Assembly (NCBI RefSeq): GCF_008085905.1
Contig: NZ_VSFF01000020.1
Coordinates: 62,001 to 126,000 of the forward strand
DNA: 64,000 nt
Source of the DNA: Actinomadura syzygii
GTDB lineage: Bacteria > Actinomycetota > Actinomycetes > Streptosporangiales > Streptosporangiaceae
Direction of reading: 5' to 3'
Position numbers and translations under genes: made by a program. Below are positions 7,926-16,223 of the stretch, piece by piece (position 1 is the first letter of the stretch; each line of letters starts with the position of its first letter). Below the pieces are notes generated by a model, which did no database searches, was not told where the DNA came from, and was given only the letters and a program-made list of their open reading frames with translations.

Positions 7926-8566
7926 CCGGACGGCACGCGGACGTCCTCGACCGAGACGTTGACGGCCACGACCCGCATCCCGACCATCAGCCCCGTCACC
8001 CGCGCCACGTTCGCCTGGACGACCTTCGCGACGTCCTGGATCACGGTGCCGTACTCGACCGCGACGGAGACGTCGAGCGTGATCTCCTCGCCCGCCACGG
8101 CGACCCGGACGCCGCCCGCGCCGGGCCGCTCGACCAGCGCCGAGATCCCGCCGACCTCCCGCGCCGCAATGCCGGCGATCTTGCCGATGACCTCGTCCCC
8201 GACCGTGACGCGGCCCTCGACCGGCGCGCTGATGTCGCCGGACGACCCCTGCAGCGTCATCGGCAGCGCGTTCGCCCCCGAGGTCAGCGCGCTGGACTCC
8301 GGCGCGGGCCGTCCCGGGCCGCCCGCCCGCGGGGAGCCGGCGGACCTCGGCGCCCCGAAGGGCCGGACGACGGCGGCGGGCGGCGCGGGCAACGGCCCAC
8401 TCTGCGCGGACGGCCCACTCTGCGGGGTGGGTCCGGTATGCGGGGGAGGGGTGCTCTGCTGCGGTGCCGTGCCCTGGCGGGTGTTCGGTCCGGGGAAGAA
8501 CGGCTGGGGGCCGGTGTCCGGTCCCGGCTCGCCGTCGCCGGTAAAGCCCTTCTCAAGCCCGGTCAT
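7904..8566 (-). CDS. Asp23/Gls24 family envelope stress protein
   Basis: This 220-residue protein has a Pro/Gly/Gln-rich N-terminal half and a C-terminal Asp23 (DUF322) domain: GRVTVGDEVIGKIAGIAARE, then VSVAVEYGTVIQDVAKVVQ, then VNVSVEDVRVP. Asp23-family proteins are linked to cell-envelope homeostasis and alkaline or envelope stress, usually peripheral to the membrane. No transmembrane segment is visible here. ATG at 8566 has GGGGAG five bases upstream and removes an implausible extension to 8626. It runs convergently with the anchored hypothetical protein. The low-complexity N-terminus is longer than in typical firmicute homologues. Confidence 0.85.
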   Translation of the reverse strand: MTGLEKGFTGDGEPGPDTGPQPFFPGPNTRQGTAPQQSTPPPHTGPTPQSGPSAQSGPLPAPPAAVVRPFGAPRSAGSPRAGGPGRPAPESSALTSGANALPMTLQGSSGDISAPVEGRVTVGDEVIGKIAGIAAREVGGISALVERPGAGGVRVAVAGEEITLDVSVAVEYGTVIQDVAKVVQANVARVTGLMVGMRVVAVNVSVEDVRVPSGHAAARA

Positions 8567-8714
8567 GATCGCTCCCCACGGTTCGGTCGGGGGACCATCG
8601 TGGCGGAGGGAGCCGCGCTGCGCCACGCGGAGGGCCGCAGACGGGCGCGTTTCGCGTGCGCGCGCCCGCGCGCACGCGAGGGAGCCCGGCTACAGGGCGC
8701 CGGGCGTCTCTCTC

Positions 8715-8720
8715 TATGCT
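8715..8720 (+). promoter_or_regulatory. Candidate -10 box for the HIT gene
   Basis: TATGCT fits TANNNT and lies 41 bp before the TTG start, leaving room for the AAAGGAG Shine-Dalgarno near 8740. No clear -35 is seen. Confidence 0.35.
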
Positions 8721-8755
8721 GCTGGTCAGGCCGTGAACAAAAGGAGACCGCCGCC

Positions 8756-9376
8756 TTGAGCGCAGAGCCGGAGGAGTCCGTGGTGCAGCAGGGGCGCGAG
8801 GGCGCGTCCGGGGCCGGGGACGAGCGCGGGCCCCGCTTGGAGGAGCAGCGGGGCGGCGCGGGCGCGCCCGACAACTTCCAGCGGCTGTGGACCCCGCACC
8901 GCATGGCCTACATCAAGGGCGAGAACAAGCCCACGGGCGCCGGGTCCGGCGACGGCTGCCCGTTCTGCGAGATCCCCGGGATGTCCGACGAGGACGGCCT
9001 CGTCGTCGCGCGCGGCGGGTCGGTGTTCGCGGTCCTGAACCTCTACCCGTACAACTCGGGGCACCTGATGGTCGTCCCGTACCGGCACGTCGCCGACTAC
9101 ACCGACCTCGACGAGGCCGAGTACCTGGAGCTGGCCGTCTTCACCCAGCGGGCGCTCGCCGCGCTGCGCAAGGCGAGCGGCGCGCAGGGCTTCAACGTCG
9201 GGATGAACCTGGGCCTCGTCGCGGGCGCGGGGATCGCGGCGCACCTGCACCAGCACGTCGTCCCGCGCTGGGGCGGCGACACGAACTTCATGCCGGTCGT
9301 CGGGCACACGAAGGTGCTGCCGCAACTGCTGCGCGACACCCGGCAGCTCCTCGCCGACGCCTGGCCCGCGTCGTGA
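8756..9376 (+). CDS. HIT-family nucleotide phosphorylase/hydrolase (Rv2613c type)
   Basis: This 206-residue cytosolic protein has the histidine triad HLHQHVVP (H163, H165, H167) and a CPFC zinc-type pair near residue 68. The QRLWTPHRMAYIKG segment is typical of the actinobacterial Rv2613c group. The M. tuberculosis member is known as a diadenosine-tetraphosphate phosphorylase, so cleavage of Ap4A-like dinucleotides is the likely role. TTG at 8756 is chosen because AAAGGAG sits ten bases upstream and homologues carry a similar acidic N-terminal tail. GTG at 8780 is an alternative. In mycobacteria this gene directly precedes pgsA; here ~4 kb of other genes intervene. Confidence 0.88.
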   Translation: MSAEPEESVVQQGREGASGAGDERGPRLEEQRGGAGAPDNFQRLWTPHRMAYIKGENKPTGAGSGDGCPFCEIPGMSDEDGLVVARGGSVFAVLNLYPYNSGHLMVVPYRHVADYTDLDEAEYLELAVFTQRALAALRKASGAQGFNVGMNLGLVAGAGIAAHLHQHVVPRWGGDTNFMPVVGHTKVLPQLLRDTRQLLADAWPAS

Positions 9377-9789
9377 CGCGGCGGGAGCGGCCGGTGCTGC
9401 TGTACGACGGCGACTGCGGCTTCTGCACGTCGTCCGTCCGGTTCCTGGAGCGGTACGTGCCGCACAGGGCGGAGCTCTCCGCGTACCAGTTCGCCGACCT
9501 GGAGGCACTCGGCACGACCGCCGAGCGCGCCCAGAGCGAGGTGCTCTGGGTGGACCGGACGGGCCGCGTCAGCGGCGGCGCCGAGGCCGTCGGACGCCTG
9601 CTGACCGACGCGGGCGGCCCCTGGCGGGCCCTCGGCGTCGTCATGCGGACGGTCCCGGTGATCTGGGTCGTGGAGGCCGCCTACCGGGCCGTCTCGAAGA
9701 ACCGGCACCGCCTGCCCGGCGGGACGGCGGCGTGCGAGCTGCCCGCCGCCCGGCGCCCCGGCGCGGCCGACCGGGATCGCCCCAACTGA
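9373..9789 (+). CDS. DCC-family thiol-disulfide oxidoreductase-like protein (DUF393)
   Basis: This 138-residue protein begins with the family signature LLYDGDCGFCTS, with the CxxC pair at C15 and C18. IWVVEAAYRAVSKNRHRLPG near the C-terminus matches the conserved end of DUF393. The family is predicted to have a thioredoxin-like fold and redox activity; substrates are generally unknown. GTG at 9373 overlaps the HIT-gene stop in the sequence GTGA, so the two genes are almost certainly translationally coupled. Confidence 0.88.
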   Translation: MTRRERPVLLYDGDCGFCTSSVRFLERYVPHRAELSAYQFADLEALGTTAERAQSEVLWVDRTGRVSGGAEAVGRLLTDAGGPWRALGVVMRTVPVIWVVEAAYRAVSKNRHRLPGGTAACELPAARRPGAADRDRPN

Positions 9790-9802
9790 CCTGCCCTGTT
9801 CC

Positions 9803-9836
9803 GCCGCCGGTGCGAGCCTGGGCCCGCACCGGCGGC
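9803..9836. terminator. Bidirectional hairpin terminator
   Basis: A perfect 12-bp stem (GCCGCCGGTGCG at 9803-9814 with 9825-9836) and a ten-base loop lie between two convergent genes, 13 bp after the DCC gene stop and 36 bp from the deacetylase stop. Confidence 0.75.
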
Positions 9837-9872
9837 CGTCCATCACCGGCCGCGTCCGCGCGGGAGGACCCG

Positions 9873-10715
9873 TCAGGACGAGCCCTTCTTCGACGGGGGC
9901 GGCGACGACGCCGCCATCAGCTCGGACACCGTGACGAACTCGAAGCCCTTGGCGCGCAGCCCCCGGATCATCGGGACGAGGTTCCGCAGCGCCACCAGCC
10001 GGTCGGGCTGCCCCGTGTCGTGCGCGAGGATGATCGTCCCCGGGTGGGTGTTGCCGACGATGTAGTCGACGAGCTGCGGCGGGTCGTTCTGGTACGTCTT
10101 CTCCAGCATCTTGATCGACCAGAGCGTGAGGCTGTAGCCGAACTGCCCGGCGGCGCTCAGCGTCGTCCCGCCGAGCCGCCCGTACGGCGGCCGCAGGTGC
10201 CGCGGCTCTTTGCCGGTGATCCGCTCGATGGCCGCGTGCGCCCGGTGGATCTGCCGGCAGGCGGCCTCGTGGCTGAGCAGCGCCAGGTCGGCGTGGCCCC
10301 AGGTGTGGTTGCCGGCCTCGTGCCGGTCCATCCGCCCGTGCACCAGCCGCGCGTGTCGGACCAGGCGCTCGCCGACCAGGAAGAACGTCGCCTTGACCCG
10401 CTCCTCGTCGAGGATGTCGTGGACCATCGGCGTCCACTTCGGCATGGGCCCGTCGTCGAACGTCAGCGCCACCAGCTTCTGCGACGTGTCGACGGACCAG
10501 GTGACGTCGACGTGGCCGTGGACCGCGGCGGGCGTCCACGGCCCGGCCTCCGGGATGGCCATCGCGGCGGCCTCGTCGACCTTGCGCGGCAGCGCGGCGC
10601 TGATCCCGGTGCCGAGCGCCAGCCCGCTCGCGGCGACGCCCAGACCCTTCATGACCTTGCGGCGCGTGGGCTTGGCGGGCGTGCCCTGCGCGTCGTGGTC
10701 CCCCGATTTTCTCAT
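9873..10715 (-). CDS. Polysaccharide deacetylase (CE4), Tat-exported
   Basis: This 280-residue NodB-domain hydrolase carries the carbohydrate esterase 4 motifs. TFDDGP has the base/metal Asp pair D87/D88, NHTWGH has metal ligands H137 and H141, and RPPYG and LAHDTG follow. These enzymes remove N-acetyl groups from peptidoglycan, chitin or related glycans using a divalent metal. The N-terminus contains TRRKVMKGLG and a hydrophobic run, a twin-arginine (Tat) signal, so the protein acts outside the membrane. ATG at 10715 places the twin arginines at 18-19; an upstream TTG at 10757 would only add a basic tail. It sits between the HIT-DCC pair and the EF-G2 gene, an accessory insertion relative to mycobacteria. 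Confidence 0.9.
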   Translation of the reverse strand: MRKSGDHDAQGTPAKPTRRKVMKGLGVAASGLALGTGISAALPRKVDEAAAMAIPEAGPWTPAAVHGHVDVTWSVDTSQKLVALTFDDGPMPKWTPMVHDILDEERVKATFFLVGERLVRHARLVHGRMDRHEAGNHTWGHADLALLSHEAACRQIHRAHAAIERITGKEPRHLRPPYGRLGGTTLSAAGQFGYSLTLWSIKMLEKTYQNDPPQLVDYIVGNTHPGTIILAHDTGQPDRLVALRNLVPMIRGLRAKGFEFVTVSELMAASSPPPSKKGSS

Positions 10716-10814
10716 GACGAGAACAAGGATCCCACGGCGGCGCGGGCCCGGCCTCAACCTCCGGGCCGAGTTCTCGATCAGCCTCCGGGCCGAAGCGCGG
10801 TCAGCCTCTGGGAT

Positions 10815-10851
10815 GACGCTCCGGCGCCGGGGTCCCCCGCGCCGGAGCGTC
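10815..10851 (-). terminator. Hairpin terminator of the EF-G2 gene
   Basis: A perfect 13-bp stem GACGCTCCGGCGC (10815-10827) pairs with 10839-10851, ten bases beyond the stop of the minus-strand EF-G2 gene. The loop can pair further internally. No long U-tract follows. Confidence 0.7.
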
Positions 10852-10860
10852 CCGGCGGGG

Positions 10861-13026
10861 TCAGCCGTCCCTGGAGTCGGCCGCGACCTTGTCGGCGAGC
10901 TGCGAGGGGAGCGGCTCGTAGCGGAGGAACGTCCGGCTGAACGTCCCGGTTCCCTGCGACATGGAGCGCAGGTCGATCGCGTAGCGGATGATCTCCAGTT
11001 GCGGCACCTCGGCCTTGATCATCGTGCGGCCGCCGGGCACCGCCTGGGAGCCGAGCACCCGGCCGCGCCGCGACGACAGGTCGGACATGATCGCGCCCAC
11101 GTAGTCGTCGGCGATGAGCACGTCGACCTCGTCCACCGGTTCCAGGAGCAGGATCGGCACCTGGCCCGCCGCGTCCTTCAGCGCGAGCGCCCCGGCGGCC
11201 TGGAACGCCATGTCGGACGAGTCCACCGAGTGGGCCTTGCCGTCGTGCAGGGTGACCTTGATGTCGACGAGCGGGTACCCGGCGGACACGCCGCGCGCCA
11301 TCTGCTGCCGGACGCCCTTCTCCACCGAGGGGATGAACTGCCGGGGGACCACCCCGCCGACGATCTTGTCGACGAACTCGAACCCCTCGCCGGACGGGAG
11401 CGGCTCCACGTCGATGTGGCAGATCCCGTACTGGCCGTGCCCGCCGCTCTGCTTGACGTGCCGGCCGAGGCCCTTCGCCGTCCCGCCGAACGTCTCGCGC
11501 AGCGGCACCCGCAGGTCGATCCGCTCGACCTCGACGCCGTACCGGGACCGCAGCCGGTCGATCAGCACGTCGGCGTGCGCCTCGCCCATGCACCACAGGA
11601 CGAGCTGCCGCGTCTCGGAGTTGTTCTCCAGCCGGAGCGTCGGATCCTCCGCGACGAGGCGGCCGAGCGCCTGGCTGAGCTTGTCCTCGTCCGCCTTGGA
11701 CTTGGCCCGGATCGCCACCGGCAGCAGCGGGTCGGGCATCGACCAGGGCGCCATCACCATGGGGGAGCCGGGATCGGACAGCGTGTCGCCCGTCTCGGCG
11801 CGGCTGAGCTTCGCGACCGCGCAGATGTCGCCCGCGATGCAGGACGTCGCCGTCCGCTGCGTCTTGCCGAGCGGCGACGTGAGCGCGCCGACCCGCTCGT
11901 CGACGTCGTGGTCCTCGTGGCCGCGGTCCGCCATGCCGTGCCCGGAGACGTGCACGGTGGTGTCCGGGCGCAGCGTCCCGGAGAAGACCCTGACCAGCGA
12001 GATCCGTCCCACGTACGGGTCGGACGTGGTCTTGATCACCTCGGCGACGAGCGGCCCGTCCGGGTCGCACGCCACCTGCGTCGCGGGGCCGCCCCGCACC
12101 GGGGTGACGGACGGGATGCCGTGTTCGAGGGGGGACGGGAACGCCTGGGCGATGACCTCCAGCAGCTCCTGCATGCCGATCACCGGGCCGGGGTGGTCGC
12201 CGTGCGGCACGGACGTGGCGAGGACCGGGTAGAAGCTGCCGCGCGCCACCGCGGTCTCCAGGTCCCCGATGAGGGCCTTGACGTCGATGTCCTCGCCGGA
12301 CAGGTACCTGTCCATGAGGGACTCGTCCTCGCTCTCCTGGATGATCCCCTCGATCAGCGACGCGCGCTGCTCGGCGATCTGGTCGAGGTACTCCGGATCG
12401 GGGTCGCACTCGGTGCGCGTCCCGGTCGCGTAGTCGAGGCAGCGCTGCGTCAGCAGGCCGATCAGGCCGGTCGGCGCGTCCCCCGAGCCGACCGGGAAGT
12501 ACAGCGGTGCGACGCCCTCGCCGAAGACGTCCTGGCAGCTCAGGACCACGTCGTCGAAGTCGCCGCGCTGCTGGTCGATCTTCGTGATGACGACCGCGCG
12601 GGGCATCCCGACCGCCGCGCACTCCTCCCACAGCATCCGGCTGAGCCCGTCGATGCCGTCCACCGCCGAGATCACGAAGAGCGCGGCGTCCGCGCCGCGC
12701 AGCCCGGCCCGCAGGTCGCCGACGAAGTCGGCGTAGCCGGGGGTGTCGATGAGATTGATCTTGACGCCGCCGTGCGTGAACGGGGCGAGCGCGAGGTTCA
12801 CCGAGCGCTGCTGGCGCACCTCGACCTCGTCGTAGTCGCCGACGGTGGTGCCGTCCTCGACCTTGCCCGCGCGCTGCAGCGTGCCCGTCGCGGCGAGCAG
12901 CGCCTCGACGAGCGTCGTCTTCCCGGCGCCCGAATGGCCGACCAACGCGACGTTGCGCACCTTGTCGCATCCGCCGGCCTCCGGTGCCCTGCCGGGGGCT
13001 CCCGGGTGGCCTCCCTTGTCCGCCAT
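10861..13026 (-). CDS. EF-G2-like translational GTPase
   Basis: This 721-residue protein has an EF-G domain layout with P-loop GHSGAGKTTL (residues 30-39) and G3 DTPGYADF. It departs from canonical EF-G in two places. Switch I reads RQQRSVNLAL where EF-G has ERGITI, so the catalytic Thr is lost. G4 reads TKID instead of NKMD. These features fit the EF-G2 group (M. smegmatis MSMEG fusA2, Thermus EF-G-2), whose members bind GTP but do not replace EF-G in translocation; the role is unsettled. The start at 13026 has GAGGAGG upstream. It is divergent from pgsA across a 358-bp gap and ends in a strong hairpin. Confidence 0.88.
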   Translation of the reverse strand: MADKGGHPGAPGRAPEAGGCDKVRNVALVGHSGAGKTTLVEALLAATGTLQRAGKVEDGTTVGDYDEVEVRQQRSVNLALAPFTHGGVKINLIDTPGYADFVGDLRAGLRGADAALFVISAVDGIDGLSRMLWEECAAVGMPRAVVITKIDQQRGDFDDVVLSCQDVFGEGVAPLYFPVGSGDAPTGLIGLLTQRCLDYATGTRTECDPDPEYLDQIAEQRASLIEGIIQESEDESLMDRYLSGEDIDVKALIGDLETAVARGSFYPVLATSVPHGDHPGPVIGMQELLEVIAQAFPSPLEHGIPSVTPVRGGPATQVACDPDGPLVAEVIKTTSDPYVGRISLVRVFSGTLRPDTTVHVSGHGMADRGHEDHDVDERVGALTSPLGKTQRTATSCIAGDICAVAKLSRAETGDTLSDPGSPMVMAPWSMPDPLLPVAIRAKSKADEDKLSQALGRLVAEDPTLRLENNSETRQLVLWCMGEAHADVLIDRLRSRYGVEVERIDLRVPLRETFGGTAKGLGRHVKQSGGHGQYGICHIDVEPLPSGEGFEFVDKIVGGVVPRQFIPSVEKGVRQQMARGVSAGYPLVDIKVTLHDGKAHSVDSSDMAFQAAGALALKDAAGQVPILLLEPVDEVDVLIADDYVGAIMSDLSSRRGRVLGSQAVPGGRTMIKAEVPQLEIIRYAIDLRSMSQGTGTFSRTFLRYEPLPSQLADKVAADSRDG

Positions 13027-13384
13027 GACTACCTCCTCGGACGGGTCTCCGCGCGTGTCGCGCGGGCAGGCCCGCGTGCGGTACCGGCCCGGCCCCGGCG
13101 CGGGGGCCCGGCCCTGACGTCCGAGTGCGGCGTCCGACCTCGTCCAACGTGCGTGACCGACGTCACACCCGTACCACCACCTTTTCCCGTGACGGGCGGG
13201 ATCACAAGGGGTGGACGGCAATCAACTCCGATCTGTCCGGAGCGGGGCCCGGCAAACCGGGCCCCGCCCCCGGCCGCCCGGCTCCGCACGCCGCGGGCCC
13301 GCCTCCGCACTACGATGGGCGCGCCGCGGCGGACCGCGACGTCACGCGGCCGACGCCCCCACGGAAGAACGAGATCGGACGGCG
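13027..13384. other. 358-bp divergent intergenic region, EF-G2 / pgsA
   Basis: No gene is seen. It contains a perfect 10-bp hairpin, CGGGGCCCGG (13243-13252) with CCGGGCCCCG (13257-13266) and a CAAA loop. A candidate pgsA -10 box, TACGAT, lies at 13311-13316. A GACGTC palindrome-like element occurs near 13160. No operator can be assigned. Confidence 0.6.
13311..13316 (+). promoter_or_regulatory. Candidate -10 box for the pgsA-pimA operon
   Basis: TACGAT fits the TANNNT consensus 68 bp before the pgsA ATG, and it is the only good candidate before this operon. No clear -35 is visible. Confidence 0.35.
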
Positions 13385-14017
13385 ATGCTCAACAACATCA
13401 GGCCCGCGCTTGAACGCGTCCTCACCCCCGTCGGAAACGCGGTCGCGCGGAGCGGGCTCTCGCCCAACGCCATCACCGTCGTCGGGACGCTCGGCGTCGC
13501 CGCCGGCGCGCTCGTGCTGTACCCGCGCGGCGAGTTCTTCTGGGGCACGATGGTCATCACCGCGTTCGTCCTGTTCGACATGCTGGACGGCGCCGTCGCC
13601 CGCGTCACCGGGAAGATCTCCAAGTTCGGCGCGTTCCTCGACTCCACGATGGACCGGGTGGCCGACGCCGCGATCTTCTCCGGGCTGATGATCGGCCTGT
13701 ACCGCGACGGCCAGGACCTGCTCGCCGGGGTCGCCCTGTACTGCCTCGTCTCCGGGGTCGTGGTGTCCTACGCCAAGGCCCGCGCCGAGGGCCTCGGGTA
13801 CACCTGCAACGTGGGCATCGCGGAACGTGCCGAGCGGCTGATCGTCGCGCTCGTCGCCGCCGGGTTCGACGGGCTCGGCGTCCCCTACATCCTCGCGGTC
13901 GCGCTGTGGGTGCTCGCCGCGATCAGCACGGTCACGGTCGGGCAGCGGTTCGCCACCGTGTACGCCCAGGCGCGGGACGCCGCGGCGGCGGCGCGGGAGC
14001 CGGAGCCGCACCCGTGA
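13385..14017 (+). CDS. pgsA: Phosphatidylinositol-phosphate synthase (CDP-alcohol phosphotransferase)
   Basis: This polytopic membrane enzyme of 210 residues contains the complete CDP-alcohol phosphotransferase motif DG-x2-AR-x8-G-x3-D-x3-D, with acidic residues D65, D68, D86 and D90. The family joins CDP-diacylglycerol to an alcohol. The gene is followed directly by the PIM acyltransferase and pimA, as Rv2612c is in M. tuberculosis, so inositol-1-phosphate is the expected acceptor and phosphatidylinositol phosphate the product. ATG at 13385 matches the family N-terminus. The stop overlaps the next gene's GTG (GTGA), showing translational coupling. It supplies the lipid base for PIM synthesis. 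Confidence 0.93.
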   Translation: MLNNIRPALERVLTPVGNAVARSGLSPNAITVVGTLGVAAGALVLYPRGEFFWGTMVITAFVLFDMLDGAVARVTGKISKFGAFLDSTMDRVADAAIFSGLMIGLYRDGQDLLAGVALYCLVSGVVVSYAKARAEGLGYTCNVGIAERAERLIVALVAAGFDGLGVPYILAVALWVLAAISTVTVGQRFATVYAQARDAAAAAREPEPHP

Positions 14018-14949
14018 CCCCGGCCCGGCCGCCGTCGCGCGGGACCGGTCCGTCGCTGCGCGACGAGGTGGCCGACGCCGCCTACGCGGTCGGCTGGACG
14101 GTCGTGCGGAAGATGCCGGAGACGGCGGCCAGGGTCGCGTTCGCCGCGCTCGCCGACCGCACCTGGCACCGCTACGGCTCCGGGGTGCGGCAGTTGGAGA
14201 AGAACCTGTGCCGCGTCCTCGGCAAGGACGCCGTCGACGACGAGGTCCGCGTCCTCAGCAAGAAGGTGCTGCGGTCCTACTTCCGCTACTGGCTGGAGGT
14301 GTTCCGGCTGCCCGAGTACGACCGGGCGCGGATCCTCGGCCGGATGCGGGTCACCGGCGAGAAGAAGATCTTCACCAACCTCGACTCGGGGCGCGGCGTG
14401 ATCCTCGCGCTGCCGCACATGGGCAACTACGAGCACGCGGGCGCGTGGCTGGTGCACAGCGGGTACCCGTTCACCACGGTCGCCGAGCGGCTGAGGCCCG
14501 AGTCGCTGTTCGACCGGTTCGTCGAGTTCCGCGAGGGGCTCGGCATGGAGGTGCTCGCCCACCGGGGCGCGTCCGCCTACGGGCGGATGGCGCAGCGGCT
14601 CCGCGCGGGCCGCCCGGTGTGCCTCGTCGTCGACCGCGACCTCACCGCCAGCGGCATCGACGTGGAGTTCTTCGGCGCCACCGCCCGGATGCCCGCCGTC
14701 GCCGCCGCGCTGGCCGTCCAGACCGGCGCCGCCCTCATCCCCGTGACACTCTGGTACGAGGGGGAGTACTGGGCCGCGCGCGTCCACGCGGAGATCCCGG
14801 TGCCGGACGACGGCGGCAGGCAGGAGAAGATCCAGGCGATGACCCAGGATCTCGCGCGGGTCTTCGAGGCGGGCATCGCCGCCCACCCCGAGGACTGGCA
14901 CATGCTGCAGAAGGTCTGGGTGGCCGACCTCGCGGACGAGGACCGCTGA
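14014..14949 (+). CDS. Phosphatidylinositol mannoside acyltransferase (PatA-like)
   Basis: This 311-residue protein of the LpxL/HtrB lysophospholipid acyltransferase family has the catalytic HxxxxE motif HMGNYE (H135, E140) and the downstream VVDRDLTASG and FFGATARMP segments. The mycobacterial orthologue Rv2611c acylates the 6-position of the mannose on PIM1/PIM2 at the cytosolic membrane face. Position between pgsA and pimA supports the same role here. GTG at 14014 overlaps the pgsA stop by four bases. The downstream 101 bp before pimA is a chain of mini-ORFs. Confidence 0.92.
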   Translation: MTPARPPSRGTGPSLRDEVADAAYAVGWTVVRKMPETAARVAFAALADRTWHRYGSGVRQLEKNLCRVLGKDAVDDEVRVLSKKVLRSYFRYWLEVFRLPEYDRARILGRMRVTGEKKIFTNLDSGRGVILALPHMGNYEHAGAWLVHSGYPFTTVAERLRPESLFDRFVEFREGLGMEVLAHRGASAYGRMAQRLRAGRPVCLVVDRDLTASGIDVEFFGATARMPAVAAALAVQTGAALIPVTLWYEGEYWAARVHAEIPVPDDGGRQEKIQAMTQDLARVFEAGIAAHPEDWHMLQKVWVADLADEDR

Positions 14950-14976
14950 GGACGGCGCCCGGCGAAGGGGGGCCCG

Positions 14977-15053
14977 ATGAAGGTCGGCGGCGTATGAGGG
15001 TCGGCGTATGAGGGCCCGGTTCGCAAGGGCCGGCGTATGAAGGTCGGCGTATG
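14977..15053 (+). repeat. Tandemly repeated pimA start region forming four ATGA-coupled mini-ORFs
   Basis: ATG codons at 14977, 14994, 15008, 15037 and 15051 (pimA) each begin an ATGARGG-type repeat of the pimA 5' end. The first four open tiny frames MKVGGV, MRVGV, MRARFARAGV and MKVGV. Each ends in a TGA that overlaps the next ATG as ATGA. The first has AAGGGGGG just upstream (14965-14972). The basic repeat spacing is 14 bp (14994 to 15008 and 15037 to 15051), with 17- and 29-bp variants. Ribosomes terminating on each mini-ORF could re-initiate on the next and finally on pimA. The chain of frames is seen directly; a role in controlling pimA translation is inference. Confidence 0.85.
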
Positions 15054-16220
15054 AAGGTCGGCATCGTCTGCCCGTACACGTGGAATGTGCCGGGCGGGGT
15101 CCAGCAGCACATCGGCGACCTCGCCGAGGCGCTGATCGCGCTCGGCCACCGGGTGTCGGTGATCACGCCGGCGGACGACGGCGCGCGGCTGCCGCCGCAC
15201 GTGACGTCCGCCGGTCGCGCCGTGCCCGTGCCCTACAACGGGTCGGTGGCGCGGCTGGCGTTCGGGTTCCGGTCGGCGGGCCGCGTCCGGCGCTGGATCC
15301 GCGAGGGCGGGTTCGACGTCCTGCACGTCCACGAGCCGACCGCGCCGTCGCTCGGCCTGCTCGCCTGCTGGGCCGCCGACGGACCGATCGTGGGCACGTT
15401 CCACGCCTCCTACGAGCGGTCGCGGGCGCTGTCGGTGATGTCGCCGATCCTGCAGAGCGCGCTGGAGAAGATCACCGGCCGGATCGCGGTGTCGGAGGCC
15501 GCCCGGACGAGCCTCGTCGAGCATCTCGGCGGCGACGCCGTGCTGATCCCGAACGGCGTCGCGACCGAGCGGTACGCGGTGGCCGACCCGCTGCCCGGCT
15601 GGTCCGGCCGGGCGGACGTCCCGCGCGGCCCCGCCGACCCGGCGGCGCTCGGCTTCCTCGGCCGGATCGACGAGCCCCGCAAGGGCCTGGACGTCCTGCT
15701 GCGCGCGTTCGAGGCGCTCGCCCCGGCGCGGCCCGGCCTGCGGCTGCTGATCGCCGGGCCCGGCGACGCCGACGACGCGCTCTCGCGCGTCCCGCCGGGG
15801 CTGCGCGACCGGGTCGTCGTGCTCGGGCTGGTCAGCGAGGCCGACAAGGTCCGCGCCTACCACTCGGTGGACGTGTTCGTCGCGCCGAACCTCGGCGGGG
15901 AGAGCTTCGGGATCGTCCTCGCGGAGGCGATGTCGGCGGGCGCGCCGATCCTCGCCAGCGACATCGAGGCGTTCGACCGGGTCCTGCTCGGCGGCCGGGC
16001 CGGGGAGCTGTTCCCGGCGGGCGACCACGCGGCCCTCGCCGCGGCGGCGGGCGGGCTGCTGGACGACCCGGCGCGCCGCAAGCGGCTGTCCGCGGAGGCC
16101 CGCGCCGCCGTCCGCGCCTACGACTGGTCCGCCGTGGCCAGGGACGTTCTCCGCGTGTACGAGACGGTGACGCTCGCCGGGGCGGGCGCCCGCGTCGTCG
16201 AGTCCGGCCTCGGGGCCTGA
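15051..16220 (+). CDS. pimA: Phosphatidyl-myo-inositol mannosyltransferase
   Basis: This 389-residue GT4 (GT-B fold) glycosyltransferase transfers mannose from GDP-mannose to the 2-position of phosphatidylinositol, the first PIM step, at the cytosolic membrane face. The N-terminus has MKVGIVCPYTWNVPGGVQQH, with the conserved Gly-rich acceptor loop. The C-terminal donor domain has FLGRIDEPRKGLDVLL and the EX7E-type motif in GESFGIVLAEAMSAG. Position after pgsA and the acyltransferase identifies it. The start at 15051 is the last of five repeated ATGs; only a weak AAGG lies upstream, so coupling from the mini-ORF before it may be needed. Confidence 0.94.
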   Translation: MKVGIVCPYTWNVPGGVQQHIGDLAEALIALGHRVSVITPADDGARLPPHVTSAGRAVPVPYNGSVARLAFGFRSAGRVRRWIREGGFDVLHVHEPTAPSLGLLACWAADGPIVGTFHASYERSRALSVMSPILQSALEKITGRIAVSEAARTSLVEHLGGDAVLIPNGVATERYAVADPLPGWSGRADVPRGPADPAALGFLGRIDEPRKGLDVLLRAFEALAPARPGLRLLIAGPGDADDALSRVPPGLRDRVVVLGLVSEADKVRAYHSVDVFVAPNLGGESFGIVLAEAMSAGAPILASDIEAFDRVLLGGRAGELFPAGDHAALAAAAGGLLDDPARRKRLSAEARAAVRAYDWSAVARDVLRVYETVTLAGAGARVVESGLGA

Positions 16221-16223
16221 CGC

